Assembly (NCBI GenBank): GCA_041156125.1
Contig: JBEVTI010000024.1
Location: 1 to 64,000 of the forward strand
Direction of reading: 5' to 3'
Source: Paraktedonobacter carboxidivorans
GTDB lineage: Bacteria; Chloroflexota; Ktedonobacteria; Ktedonobacterales; Ktedonobacteraceae
DNA length: 64,000 bases
A program made the position numbers and the translations under genes. Under the pieces are notes generated by a model. The model searched no databases. It was not told the origin of the DNA and saw only the letters and a list, made by a program, of their open reading frames with translations. Positions 1 to 8,455 of the stretch are shown piece by piece; the stretch's first letter is position 1, and every line of letters starts with the position of its first letter.

Positions 1-36
1 CCCGATCAATCGGCCCACTATTGCATGTACGACTTT

Positions 37-308
37 TTATGCAGGGCGTTTGCACGTTGCATAAAGATGGCGCGCACTCTCAAAGTAGACCTCTGCCAGC
101 AATTTGCCATACACGGCTTTGAGTTCCGGGTCATACACTTTACTGGCTTGCAAGGTCTTCTTGGCCTTTCGCATCCTGGCCATTTATCTCCATCTCGAAG
201 CTTCATGACCCACCAGTTGTAGGGTCCCCTGCACTTGCCTTGCATATATTCCAGGGTGGCCGCATCTTGCTCGGAGACTTCCAACCGGCTTTTCTTTGTC
301 AGGAGCAT
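37..308 (-). pseudogene. TnpB (IS200/IS605 OrfB) N-terminal remnant
   Basis: An ATG at 308 sits behind a strong Shine-Dalgarno (AAAGGAGGA). It opens a frame whose first 45 or so residues (MLLTKKSRLEVSEQDAATLE, then YNWWVMKLRDGDKWPG) read like the start of TnpB, the RNA-guided nuclease of IS200/IS605-type transposons. After WPG that frame turns to nonsense. The expected continuation (KKTLQASKVYDPELKAVYG, then LLAEVYF) lies in another frame from about position 165 and stops at 37-39. The RuvC catalytic residues and the zinc finger are absent, so this is a frameshifted, truncated relic and not an active nuclease. No TnpA is visible. Family assignment is from recognition of the N-terminal motif. 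Confidence 0.7.
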
Positions 309-330
309 CGCGTCCTCCTTTTTCTTCTGC

Positions 331-362
331 TTGCCGTTGCACCATCGATGGTGCAACGGCAA
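331..362. repeat. 32-bp perfect palindrome upstream of the TnpB relic
   Basis: A perfect palindrome with arms TTGCCGTTGCACCATC / GATGGTGCAACGGCAA lies 22 bp upstream of the TnpB relic's start codon. IS200/IS605 elements carry subterminal hairpins that TnpA recognises, so it may be the left-end hairpin of the dead element. A perfect palindrome without a loop is less typical of those ends, so the role is an inference. Confidence 0.5.
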
Positions 363-696
363 GGGTGCGCCATGAGAGGTATGCTGGCAATCATTCGTCA
401 GATGAGTGCTTAGAGCGGTATCCGTCCTTTGAAACTCTTCTTGAAGAGAGATGAATCTACGTGTCAGGCAAGCAAATAACGCAAGTGCTCGCAGAGGACA
501 AGAGAGATAAGTACAAATTTCTTATGGGTCAAGGCTTTGCCTGGTGATTTTCCGGCCAATTCCTGTGGGCATAGCTACGACTTTTGACGGAAACCTGTAA
601 AAAGCTAAGGAAAGCAGTTGAATTGCGCCAGAGAAATGGCTATCATAAGGGACAGAAATAGGGGCAAAAATCTTTCTGGAAAGAAAGTGGTGTTTT
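363..696. other. Intergenic stretch without a recognisable gene
   Basis: About 330 bp between the TnpB relic and pgsA. I see no coding frame with a convincing start, no tRNA and no long hairpin. It presumably holds the pgsA promoter, but I cannot single out a -35/-10 pair. Confidence 0.5.
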
Positions 697-1317
697 ATGC
701 AAAATTTACCAAACATTCTAAGCGCCTGTCGCATTGTCATGCTTGCGCCACTTGTGTTGCTAATCCTGATCAATCAACCTGTGACTTACGCGATCGCCAC
801 AGCTGTCTTCGCGCTGGTGGCGGTTACGGATACCGTTGATGGTCGCCTGGCGCGACGTTATAACCTGGTCTCTACGCTGGGAATATTCCTGGACCTGACA
901 GCGGATAAAATGCTAGTGGCGGGCCTGTTGATCTCCCTGGTGGAGGTGCATCTAGTGCCCTCCTGGATTGTGATTATTATTGTGGCGCGCGAGTTTCTGG
1001 TGCAGGGGATGCGTTCTCTGGCAGCCGCCGCAGGCAAAGTGATCCCAGCCGGGCCGCTGGGCAAGCAGAAGACCTTTCTGACTCTGCTGGCGACCGGTGG
1101 TATCTTACTAAGTGAAGCTTTTAGCCCGGCTCCTCTGACGCTTTTCCCGCCTCATTTCATTGCCTGGTCGCAACTCAATGTGGGCGCAGTCCTGCTCTTT
1201 AGCTCGGATGTACTCATGCTGCTGGCACTGATCTGGACCGTGCTCTCGGCTGTCGAATATATGCGCGGGGCGTCTTTCCTTTTCCAGCCAGGAGCAAAGG
1301 CCGAGCAGAAGGTATAA
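697..1317 (+). CDS. pgsA: CDP-diacylglycerol--glycerol-3-phosphate 3-phosphatidyltransferase
   Basis: A 206-residue membrane enzyme of the CDP-alcohol phosphatidyltransferase family. It should make phosphatidylglycerophosphate from CDP-diacylglycerol and glycerol-3-phosphate, the committed step to phosphatidylglycerol and cardiolipin. The family signature D-x2-DG-x2-AR-x8-G-x3-D-x3-D is complete: D45, D48, G49, A52, R53, G62, D66 and D70, with D70 the usual catalytic base. Several hydrophobic segments follow (about 72-100, 125-140 and 160-185), as expected for the six-helix fold. Length and the opening QNLPNILSACRI match PgsA better than phosphatidylserine or cardiolipin synthases. The ATG has only a weak purine-rich ribosome site (AAAGAAAG). 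It stands alone, with a membrane protein on the opposite strand downstream. Confidence 0.88.
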   Translation: MQNLPNILSACRIVMLAPLVLLILINQPVTYAIATAVFALVAVTDTVDGRLARRYNLVSTLGIFLDLTADKMLVAGLLISLVEVHLVPSWIVIIIVAREFLVQGMRSLAAAAGKVIPAGPLGKQKTFLTLLATGGILLSEAFSPAPLTLFPPHFIAWSQLNVGAVLLFSSDVLMLLALIWTVLSAVEYMRGASFLFQPGAKAEQKV

Positions 1318-1392
1318 TGACTTGCTACCAGACCATTCGTCGCGCCAGACGGCTCTGAAAGCCGCTCTGCCATGTATAGAGCATGCGCTCAA

Positions 1393-1827
1393 TTAATAGC
1401 TTACCCGGCGCAAACGACGCAGGAGCACGCTGGTAAGCAGCGAACTCAGGGTGACCAGGCCAAGGCCAAGCAGGAGATAGGCGATTAAAAGCGAACTAAG
1501 CACTCTGGTGGTTGTTGAATTACAACTGCCAGTGGTGCATGGCGCGAGCGTCGCCTGGGCGGTCATAACCAGCAAGACAACGCCTACACCTCCCCAGGCG
1601 AGTAATCCTGTTCCCAGCGTTAATAGATGAGGGTGAGATTTACGCATACCAACAGTAAAAGCACTGACGGCGCCGAGGAGCAGCGGGAACAACAAGAACG
1701 GCAAAATATTTTGCAGATTTGTGCCGAATTTGCCCGCGAGCACGCCGAGCGGCAAGCCAATAAGAAAAGCTATAAGCAGGCGAATGGCTCTGTCATTCCT
1801 AAAAAATGAGCGTAGTTGAAGCAGCAT
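1393..1827 (-). CDS. Small four-TM membrane protein of unknown function
   Basis: A 144-residue hydrophobic protein. The ATG at 1827 is preceded by AAGGAGA with good spacing; a GTG 18 bases upstream is in frame but would bury that site. I see four likely transmembrane segments (about residues 14-32, 38-58, 67-89 and 109-136 from this start). Two cysteines (in APCTTGSC) sit in the loop between helices 3 and 4. The C-terminus is basic (LLRRLRRVSY), suggesting a cytoplasmic tail. I do not recognise the family. It is convergent with pgsA and divergent from the topoisomerase operon. Confidence 0.65.
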   Translation of the reverse strand: MLLQLRSFFRNDRAIRLLIAFLIGLPLGVLAGKFGTNLQNILPFLLFPLLLGAVSAFTVGMRKSHPHLLTLGTGLLAWGGVGVVLLVMTAQATLAPCTTGSCNSTTTRVLSSLLIAYLLLGLGLVTLSSLLTSVLLRRLRRVSY

Positions 1828-1995
1828 TTTGCTCTCCTTGCGCACCTGGTAAGAGCTGTAAAAGAACTGGTGTATGTTGGTCGCTATTCCTCAAAGTGAT
1901 GTGTTTTAGATATTTAACCTCTTTGATGATACAACAAAAAGCCTTGCTCAGCCACTTTTTCCCGATTCCTGGAAATTGCTCGGTGTCTCGCATAC

Positions 1996-2077
1996 ATTTT
2001 TATGTAGTGATGCGTAAGTAAGGTAGATGATCTCTGGTCATCTACCTTACTTAACTTACGCATCACTACATAAAAAT
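1996..2077. repeat. Long inverted repeat (35-bp stem) between divergent genes
   Basis: The left arm 1996-2030 is fully complementary to the right arm 2038-2077 except for a 5-nt bulge in the right arm; the loop is 7 nt. It lies between two genes that read away from it, so it is not a simple terminator of either. Possible explanations are a MITE-like relic, a cruciform regulatory site, or an upstream insulator of the topoisomerase promoter. Confidence 0.75.
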
Positions 2078-2143
2078 CTTGAGCGAGGCGCTGCAGGTGT
2101 CGAGCACTCTCCCCAAGAATAGAACCTATGACCGAAATCGCTA

Positions 2144-2172
2144 TTGACTTTCAGAATACAAGCTTGTATGCT
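2144..2172 (+). promoter_or_regulatory. Candidate sigma-70-type promoter for the topoisomerase operon
   Basis: TTGACT (2144-2149) and TATGCT (2167-2172) are separated by exactly 17 bp, about 40 bp upstream of the start codon at 2214. This is a close match to the housekeeping consensus. Confidence 0.55.
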
Positions 2173-2213
2173 GGGCACAGCAAGAAAAGCTAGGCAAGAG
2201 GGGAACTCATCAT

Positions 2214-4316
2214 ATGGCTCGTCACAGCAAAGAAAGCGCATTGGCTCTAGATGGGGCAGCGAAAGGCACGCAGCTCTCGTTTTTTGAAGACAAAGCCGCG
2301 GATGATGTGGTAGAATTGGCTCCAATGCACGATGTACCACCTATCGAGACAAAAAAAATGACACGAGGAAAAAAAGCAAGCGCCTATTCTGCCTCGGACA
2401 TTCAGGTATTGGAGGGGATTGCGGCCATCCGGCATCGTCCGGGGATGTATATTGGCTCGACATCCGCTTCTGGTTTACTGCATCTGATCTGGGAGGCGCT
2501 GGACAATGCCGTTGATGAAGCTGTGGCCGGGTATGGCGCTCATATCTGGGTGACGCTCAGTCGCGACGGGTGGGTAACTGTCCGTGACGAAGCGCGTGGT
2601 ATGCCCTTTGACGCGATGCTTTACCAGGGCGAGTATTTGCCAGCAGCAACGGTGATTCTGACCGTACCTCATTCGGGAGGTAAGTTTGAGGAAGGCGCGT
2701 ATAAGACCGCCGGGGGCCTGCATGGCGTGGGTTCAACGGTGATTAATGCTCTGTCGGAAAAGCTGGAACTGACGATCTGGAAAGATGGGCAGCGTTTTAC
2801 CCAGGTCTTTAGCCGGGGAGCCGCGTTACCCCATAAAATTGAGCCAGATGATACCCAGGAACATGGGACAATGTTGCGCTGGCTCTACGATAGCACTATT
2901 TTCGATCCCGATGCCTACTATGCCCTGGAGGCCGTCCAGAGTCGCTTGAAGGCCTCGGCCTATCTGAATCGCGGCGTCTATTTTCACCTGGATGCCTGGG
3001 ATGAGGCTGGTGAGCAGCAGATCGAAAGCGTCTATTACTCCAAAGAGGGCCTGCCTGATTATGTGCGCGACCTGGCGACGACGAGCGCGGCCCCGCCGCT
3101 ATTTAAGCAGGCTATCGGTATCACCAAAGAGAAGGATACGGTCCAGGTTGAGGTGGCTTTACAGGCAACTACAGGCTATAAGGCGACGATCTATAGCTAC
3201 GCCAATGCTGTACGCACGCGCGACGGAGGCGTGCATGAGACGGGCTTCAAGGCCGCGCTGACCAAGGTGGTCAATGATTACGCGCTCAAACTGGGGATCA
3301 TCAAAAATCGCGAGAAGGATGGCTTCAAAAACGAGATTATTCTGCAAGGGCTGAATGTAGTCATCTCCGTCAAGCTTGTCAATCCGCAGTTCCAGGGTCA
3401 GACCAAGGATCGTCTGAACAATGCGGCGGTCGAGGGAATTGTGCGCTCTGTAGTTGACGAAGGGCTTAAAGAGTGGTTTGAGCATAACCAGAGTTCCGCT
3501 AAGGACTGGTTGAAGAAGATTCTGCAGATGCAGAAGGCGCGCAATGAGGCACAACTGGTTGAAGAGTTAGCGCGTTCCGGCAATAAGAAGAACGGCGAAT
3601 TGATCGATACAACGCTTTCAAAGAAGTTTCTGCGTTGCAATACCAATGATCCAGACCGCTCCGAACTCTTTATTGTGGAGGGTGATTCAGCTGGCGGGAG
3701 TGCTGGCCAGGGACGTTTCTCCGACTTTCAAGCCGTGCTCAAGCTCAAGGGGAAGCCGCTGAATGTCGCCAAGGCTGATCTGAGCCGCATTGTTGGCAAT
3801 GAAGAGATTCGCACGATCATCAGTGTGCTGGGTACTGGTACTCGCGATTCCTTTGATCTGAGTCGCCTGCGCTTCAATCGCGTGATTATCGCGACTGACG
3901 CTGATGTGGATGGCTTGCATATTCAGTGCTTGCTGCTGACACTCTTTCATCAGGAATTTAGCGATCTGATTGAGCAGGGCCATATTTATATTGCCTGCCC
4001 GCCGCTCTATTCGGTGAAGTACAGAGGTAAGGTCACCTGGCTGCTGGACGATGAGGCGCGCTTACAATTTGTGAAAAGCCATCAGGACGCCAAAGATCTG
4101 GAATTTAAACGCTTTAAAGGTCTGGGCGAGATGAATCCCAAGGAATTGCGCGATACTACCTTTGATCCCGCGCGGCGTACGCTCAAACGCGTGACCATGG
4201 AGGATGGTGTACTGGCCGCGCGCCTGGTGGATCAGTTGATGGAAGACAAAAACGCGGAGGCTCGTCGCGTCTTTCTGGCTGAGCATGCTCGCAAGATTCG
4301 CGAATTAGATGTCTGA
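2214..4316 (+). CDS. Type IIA DNA topoisomerase, ATPase subunit B (GyrB/ParE family)
   Basis: A 700-residue ATPase/Toprim subunit that powers DNA strand passage together with the next gene. A poorly conserved N-terminal extension of about 60 residues precedes the GHKL ATPase: E94 (general base) in WEALDNAVDEA, and the lid GGLHGVG at 167-173. The Toprim motifs are EGDSAGGS (E489) and DADVDG (D562-G567, Mg-binding), and the C-terminus has FKGLGEMNPKEL. One oddity: the ATP-site DxGxG motif reads DEARG (125-129), with alanine for the first glycine. The start has a GAGGGG ribosome site. Subunit A follows 68 bp downstream. The partner has no GyrA box, which favours a ParE/topoisomerase IV role, but I do not assign a symbol. 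Confidence 0.9.
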   Translation: MARHSKESALALDGAAKGTQLSFFEDKAADDVVELAPMHDVPPIETKKMTRGKKASAYSASDIQVLEGIAAIRHRPGMYIGSTSASGLLHLIWEALDNAVDEAVAGYGAHIWVTLSRDGWVTVRDEARGMPFDAMLYQGEYLPAATVILTVPHSGGKFEEGAYKTAGGLHGVGSTVINALSEKLELTIWKDGQRFTQVFSRGAALPHKIEPDDTQEHGTMLRWLYDSTIFDPDAYYALEAVQSRLKASAYLNRGVYFHLDAWDEAGEQQIESVYYSKEGLPDYVRDLATTSAAPPLFKQAIGITKEKDTVQVEVALQATTGYKATIYSYANAVRTRDGGVHETGFKAALTKVVNDYALKLGIIKNREKDGFKNEIILQGLNVVISVKLVNPQFQGQTKDRLNNAAVEGIVRSVVDEGLKEWFEHNQSSAKDWLKKILQMQKARNEAQLVEELARSGNKKNGELIDTTLSKKFLRCNTNDPDRSELFIVEGDSAGGSAGQGRFSDFQAVLKLKGKPLNVAKADLSRIVGNEEIRTIISVLGTGTRDSFDLSRLRFNRVIIATDADVDGLHIQCLLLTLFHQEFSDLIEQGHIYIACPPLYSVKYRGKVTWLLDDEARLQFVKSHQDAKDLEFKRFKGLGEMNPKELRDTTFDPARRTLKRVTMEDGVLAARLVDQLMEDKNAEARRVFLAEHARKIRELDV

Positions 4317-4384
4317 GACTTTATTGACCATTGCAGGGCAGCGGTTTTGCGTTAACTCGTTGAATAGAAGCAGGAAAAGTAGCT

Positions 4385-6892
4385 ATGGCTCGCACAAGCG
4401 GTAATGAAAATATAAATGCAATCGGTATAATTCGCGAGGAAGATTTTTCAGCCATTATGGCCCAGGCTTTCGCGACCTATGGTCTCTCGGTGGTGACGGA
4501 TCGCGCTTTGCCGGATGCGCGCGATGGTCTGAAGCCGGTGCAGCGGCGCATCCTGGCGGGAATGCGCGAGGCGCGCTACCTCTCCAGCCGACCCACGGTC
4601 AAAAGCGCCGAGGTGGTCGGGCTGATTCTGGGCAATTATCATCCGCATGGCGATGCCTCGGTCTATGATGCAGCCGCACGTATGGCTCAGCCGTTTACAC
4701 TGCGCTATCCTCTGATCGAGGGCCAGGGCAACATGGGCAGCGAGGATGGTGATGCGCCTGCCGCTTATCGCTACACTGAAATGCGCCTTTCGCCGCTGGC
4801 CGAAGCGCTGATGGCCGATATAGAGCGCGATACTGTGCCCTTGCACCCGACCTATAAGCAAGATCCCAAGGTGCAGGAGCCGGATTATCTGCCCGGACGC
4901 ATTCCGCCGGTAGTCAATGCCTCCAGCGGCATCGCGGTGGGTCTCGCGACCAATATACCGCCGCACAATCTGACCGAAGTGCTACGCGCCTGTATCGCTC
5001 TGCTCGATCGGCCTGCGATGAGCGTTGAGCAATTGATGGGATATATTCAGGGACCGGATTTTAGCCAGGGTGGGCGTGTCATGGGCATTGATGGTATCAC
5101 CAGTTATTTGAGCACCGGCAAGGGACGCATCATTGTGCGCGCCGAGGTGCGTATAGAGGAGACGCCGCGCAGTCGCGCACTGATCGTCACTCAACTCCCC
5201 CCCATTGGACGCGATAAGGTCAAGGATTCGATCGCCAGGGCCATCAATGCACGCAAGCTTGAGGGTGTGATCGATATGCGCGACGAGAGCGATACTGAGA
5301 AGGGTACGCGCATTGTGCTTGAATTGCGCAAGGATGCTGACGCCGCGCAGAGTCTCTCGCAGTGCTATAGTGAGACTGATTTGCAAATCTCGCAATCCTT
5401 CCAGATGGTCTATCTTTTTGGCGAAAGCATGCAGGCCGCGCGCCAGCCTAAACAGGTTGGTATGATAGAGTTGCTCAACTACTGGAACCTCCACCAGATT
5501 GACGTGCTCACGAGGCGCGCACAATTCGATCTGCGCAAGGCTCAGGAGCGTCTGCATCTTGTTGAGGGACTGATCATCGGCTCTGGCCACGCGGAGGAGA
5601 TCGTCAGGATCTTCCAGCAGGCAGAGGATCGCGCGGCTGCTCGTAAGACGATCGAGGAGCGCTACACGCTGACGGTCACCCAGTCGGATGTGATTTCCTC
5701 GATGACCCTGGCGCAGGTGACCAGGCTGGATTCCAGCAAATATGCCAGCGAGAAAATCGAGTTGGAGACCCGTATCAGCGAGCTTCAGGCCCTGCTCAAC
5801 GATCGCAAAGCGTTGATTACATTGCTCAAGAAAGAGATGCAGCAGTTGATCAAGCAGTTTGGGGATGAGCGGCGCACCATCATCGATGGGGAGAGGCTGG
5901 CCAACGAGCCTGTGACCGAGGTGGCGAGCTTGCACGAACGCGAGCCACTGACCGTGGCTATGACGCGCCAGGGTGCGCTCAAAGCCCTGCCGGTCGGGAC
6001 ATTCGCGCTCAAGGGCAAAGCTGGTGAGGCCAGCTATACGCCTGTGCGCGGCGATGAGCAACTGCGCCAGGTGGTCAGCACCACTTCGCAGGATTATCTG
6101 CTCTGCGTGGCCTCCAGTGGCCGCGTCTTTCAGATCGCGGCCCACTCTATCCCGGAGGGTACACGTTCAGCGAAAGGCGAGCCGCTGCGCCGTCTGCTGC
6201 GTGGTCTGGAAGCGCGCGAGGAGATCGTCAGTGTGCTTTCTGTTGAGAGCTACGACGAGGTCCGCTACCTGGTGATGTTTAGCAAACTGGGCAAGGTCAA
6301 GAAATCGCCGCTCAGCGAATACAAAACAGCTGATCTTGATGGCTTGCAGGATATGAAGCTGGCCGAGGGGGATGCCGTTATTAACGCGTTGATCTCACGC
6401 GGGCAGGGCGAGTACTTTGTCACCAGCGACAATGCCCAGACCCTGCGCTTTAGCGACGAGGTTGTGCGTGCCCAGGGTCGCGTAGGTCAGGGCGTAGCGG
6501 CCATCACGCTGGGTCCCAAAGCCGAAGTCGTCAGCGCAGTCTACCTGGATAGCGAACTGCAGAGTACCGTCACTGACCCGCTCAGCCTGCTGGTTGTCAC
6601 ACGCAACGGCTACAGCAAAAAAGTCCTGCTGAACGAGTATCCGCAGAAGGGTCGCGCTACCGCAGGCGTGATTACCACCGAACTGCTCGACAGCGATCGC
6701 GTCTCCCAGGCTATCATCATCGCCGAGCATGAACACTTCCTCTTCACGTGGTCCGGCGAAAGTGGCGACCAGACCCAGGCGCTCAAGGCCAGCGAACTCA
6801 AAATCTTTCCCCGCGCGCGCAAAGGCATCGAACTGCGACAGGGCACACTGCTGGAGATTGTGCGCCTGGAAAGCGGTCCCATTGAGGAGTAG
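4385..6892 (+). CDS. Type IIA DNA topoisomerase, subunit A (ParC/GyrA family)
   Basis: An 835-residue DNA breakage-reunion subunit. It has the winged-helix domain (LPDARDGLKPVQRRIL at 42-57), the quinolone-region helix HPHGDASVYD (86-95) and the catalytic tyrosine Y130 in YRYTE. A coiled-coil region follows (about 370-490), then a C-terminal beta-pinwheel with recurring blades (for example GRVGQGVAAI, KGRATAGVITTE and RKGIELRQG). No QRRGGKG-type GyrA box is visible before the first blade, which argues for decatenation (topoisomerase IV) rather than gyrase supercoiling. Where E. coli GyrA has Ser83 this protein has Ala91, as in mycobacterial GyrA, so lower fluoroquinolone sensitivity is possible. 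Part of an operon with subunit B. Confidence 0.9.
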   Translation: MARTSGNENINAIGIIREEDFSAIMAQAFATYGLSVVTDRALPDARDGLKPVQRRILAGMREARYLSSRPTVKSAEVVGLILGNYHPHGDASVYDAAARMAQPFTLRYPLIEGQGNMGSEDGDAPAAYRYTEMRLSPLAEALMADIERDTVPLHPTYKQDPKVQEPDYLPGRIPPVVNASSGIAVGLATNIPPHNLTEVLRACIALLDRPAMSVEQLMGYIQGPDFSQGGRVMGIDGITSYLSTGKGRIIVRAEVRIEETPRSRALIVTQLPPIGRDKVKDSIARAINARKLEGVIDMRDESDTEKGTRIVLELRKDADAAQSLSQCYSETDLQISQSFQMVYLFGESMQAARQPKQVGMIELLNYWNLHQIDVLTRRAQFDLRKAQERLHLVEGLIIGSGHAEEIVRIFQQAEDRAAARKTIEERYTLTVTQSDVISSMTLAQVTRLDSSKYASEKIELETRISELQALLNDRKALITLLKKEMQQLIKQFGDERRTIIDGERLANEPVTEVASLHEREPLTVAMTRQGALKALPVGTFALKGKAGEASYTPVRGDEQLRQVVSTTSQDYLLCVASSGRVFQIAAHSIPEGTRSAKGEPLRRLLRGLEAREEIVSVLSVESYDEVRYLVMFSKLGKVKKSPLSEYKTADLDGLQDMKLAEGDAVINALISRGQGEYFVTSDNAQTLRFSDEVVRAQGRVGQGVAAITLGPKAEVVSAVYLDSELQSTVTDPLSLLVVTRNGYSKKVLLNEYPQKGRATAGVITTELLDSDRVSQAIIIAEHEHFLFTWSGESGDQTQALKASELKIFPRARKGIELRQGTLLEIVRLESGPIEE

Positions 6893-6913
6893 CTAGTATA
6901 AAATAATCACGCG

Positions 6914-6966
6914 GGGCCAGTAGGGTAGGCAGGACGTAGTAATTGCCCTATTTGCCCTACTGGCCC
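6914..6966 (+). terminator. Hairpin after the topoisomerase operon
   Basis: GGGCCAGTAGGG (6914 on) pairs with the complementary CCCTACTGGCCC ending at 6966, 20-75 bp beyond the stop codon. No clear T-tract follows. Because the lipoprotein gene comes from the other side, it may serve both strands. Confidence 0.65.
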
Positions 6967-7020
6967 ACGTTGTGAATAAACAGGCACGATCTACTGCCTG
7001 TGCCCTCTAATCCACCCGAG

Positions 7021-7788
7021 TTAATGCACGTTGACAGCCACGGTTTCGCCGGGGGCTTCGGTGCTGGTGCAGGTGTACTGGCCTGCTTTGGAGAATTGCA
7101 CTATCTGCTGCTCGTTCGTGTCTACGCGCAGATTGCCTTCGGTCATCTCGGCGGATGGCTTGCAGGAAAAGTTGAGTGCCTGGGAGCTTTTGTTGAGCAG
7201 GGCGATGGTCTGGCCTACGTTGAGGCTGATGGTTTTGGGCGTGAGCGCGTATGGGTCGGACTGGCCCTGAACATGGTTTCCCGAGAATGTGAGCGTGGTA
7301 GCTGGCGCACTGATACCGCAGGTAGTGCCGTTTGCTGCTTCGACTATCACCTGCATGCTGCCACGGTGTTTGGCATCCTGGCTGATCAGCGTGTACGTCC
7401 CGGCTTTAGGAAACTGCACTGGTTGATCCTCGTTGCGATCGATGGCACTGTTGGCCAGCGCGGCATCCGGTGTAGCCTGCAGAACGTGAACCTCGTCGCT
7501 CTGGTTGCTAAACGTGATAAACTCACCGGCTTTGATGATCACATGATTGGGTGTAAAGGCATAAGTGCTTGCTTTGCCGGCTAGCATATGGCCGCTAATC
7601 ATCACCTTTGTCATCTGATCGCACGCGCCGGTTGAGAGCGCCTGGTTGTTCGCGGCGTCATTCCCGTTGCTATTTGAGGAACTGGCTTTGCTCGCGCCTC
7701 CGCAAGCTGCTAACAGGATCAGTCCCAGCACTGCGCACGATCCGCTTAGCCAATAACTAGTCAAACCACGGCGTTTCCCCTGGTTCAT
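7021..7788 (-). CDS. Lipoprotein with two cupredoxin-like domains
   Basis: A 255-residue exported protein. Basic N-terminus, hydrophobic stretch, and lipobox LLAAC with C29 as the lipidated residue, then a Ser/Asn-rich linker. Two similar domains of about 95 residues follow (about 60-152 and 158-255). Each opens with SGxxxxGxxxxY and has a VxFxKAGxYT strand near the end, typical of plastocyanin-like folds. Neither has a complete type-1 copper site: domain 1 keeps H and M after the KAGTYT strand but has no Cys, and domain 2 has the Cys (YTC) but not the following His. It may therefore bind metal differently or not at all. The ATG is preceded by GAGGGG. It probably sits on the outer face of the membrane. 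Confidence 0.72.
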   Translation of the reverse strand: MNQGKRRGLTSYWLSGSCAVLGLILLAACGGASKASSSNSNGNDAANNQALSTGACDQMTKVMISGHMLAGKASTYAFTPNHVIIKAGEFITFSNQSDEVHVLQATPDAALANSAIDRNEDQPVQFPKAGTYTLISQDAKHRGSMQVIVEAANGTTCGISAPATTLTFSGNHVQGQSDPYALTPKTISLNVGQTIALLNKSSQALNFSCKPSAEMTEGNLRVDTNEQQIVQFSKAGQYTCTSTEAPGETVAVNVH

Positions 7789-8019
7789 AGCATATCCCCT
7801 CGTCTTTCCATCTTTGCCTTATGGGCATCTTTGCCAGACAACGCCACCCGCTGTCTGCGTTATTATAACGCATACTCCCCTGACAGACTCTCAGAAGACC
7901 CAAAATTCCTACTGACGTTTTTGTATTTCAATAAATTTATTGCATGATGTTGCTGGCAGAGATAAGCTGTGAGATGCCCTTGAGTTGAGGTGTGTGACTG
8001 GCTGGTGATGGGGCTTGCA

Positions 8020-8087
8020 GGGGTCGGAGTGTGCTTGCTCATGCCAGGGAGTCGAGTCAGGGGCCTGAGCAAGCTTGCTCCGACCCC
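8020..8087 (-). terminator. Long hairpin downstream of the DUF4342 gene
   Basis: A 22-nt arm (8020-8041, GGGGTCGGAG...CTTGCTCA) pairs with 8066-8087 except for a 4-bp internal mismatch; the loop is 24 nt. It begins about 35 bp after the stop codon of the leftward DUF4342 gene, so transcription termination or mRNA 3'-end protection is the likely job. Confidence 0.6.
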
Positions 8088-8122
8088 CTTGGTTTCGGCT
8101 AGGTGCATGTGGAAGTGTGGGC

Positions 8123-8455
8123 TTAAAGGTCTTGCTCCGGCGGCATTTCGACGTTTGGTGTCGGAACGTACTCGGGGGTCACGCTGGGGCGCTCGGTGCG
8201 CACGACTTCAATCGAGCACTGGGCGAGCAATGCGCCCATCGCGCCGATCGCGGCCAGGGTTGGCGCCAGTACGACGCCTACAAAGCCCACGGACAGGGGA
8301 ATCTCCAACACTACATGGCCGTCCTGTTTGACGCGGATGCGGCGCACGTTACTCTCGCGAATCAGTTCTTTGACTTTGGTCAGCAACTGCTCACCCACGA
8401 GTTGTAGCTCTTCAACGATATCGGTTGCCTTTGTATTTGGATCTGTCTGTGTCAT
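8123..8455 (-). CDS. DUF4342 domain protein
   Basis: A 110-residue protein. It starts with a UBA-like helical part (VEELQLVGEQLLTKVKELI, about 14-32), then a basic beta segment (VRRIRVKQDGHVVLEIPL), then a hydrophobic stretch (about 56-80) that probably inserts in the membrane, and a Pro/Glu-rich tail. This order is typical of DUF4342 proteins, whose function is not known. The start has a strong AAAGGAG site. It reads leftward, ahead of the cupredoxin lipoprotein, with a large hairpin between them, so they are probably separate transcripts. Confidence 0.75.
   Translation of the reverse strand: MTQTDPNTKATDIVEELQLVGEQLLTKVKELIRESNVRRIRVKQDGHVVLEIPLSVGFVGVVLAPTLAAIGAMGALLAQCSIEVVRTERPSVTPEYVPTPNVEMPPEQDL

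Noticed and set aside
4982..6145. A 387-codon open frame on the minus strand opposite topoisomerase subunit A
   Set aside because: It lies wholly inside a well-conserved gene with clear motifs on the plus strand. It has no ribosome site or family match and is the usual mirror frame of GC-rich coding DNA.
7000..7584. A 194-codon plus-strand frame opposite the cupredoxin-like lipoprotein
   Set aside because: The minus-strand frame has a lipobox, a ribosome site and two repeated domains; the plus-strand frame has none of these.
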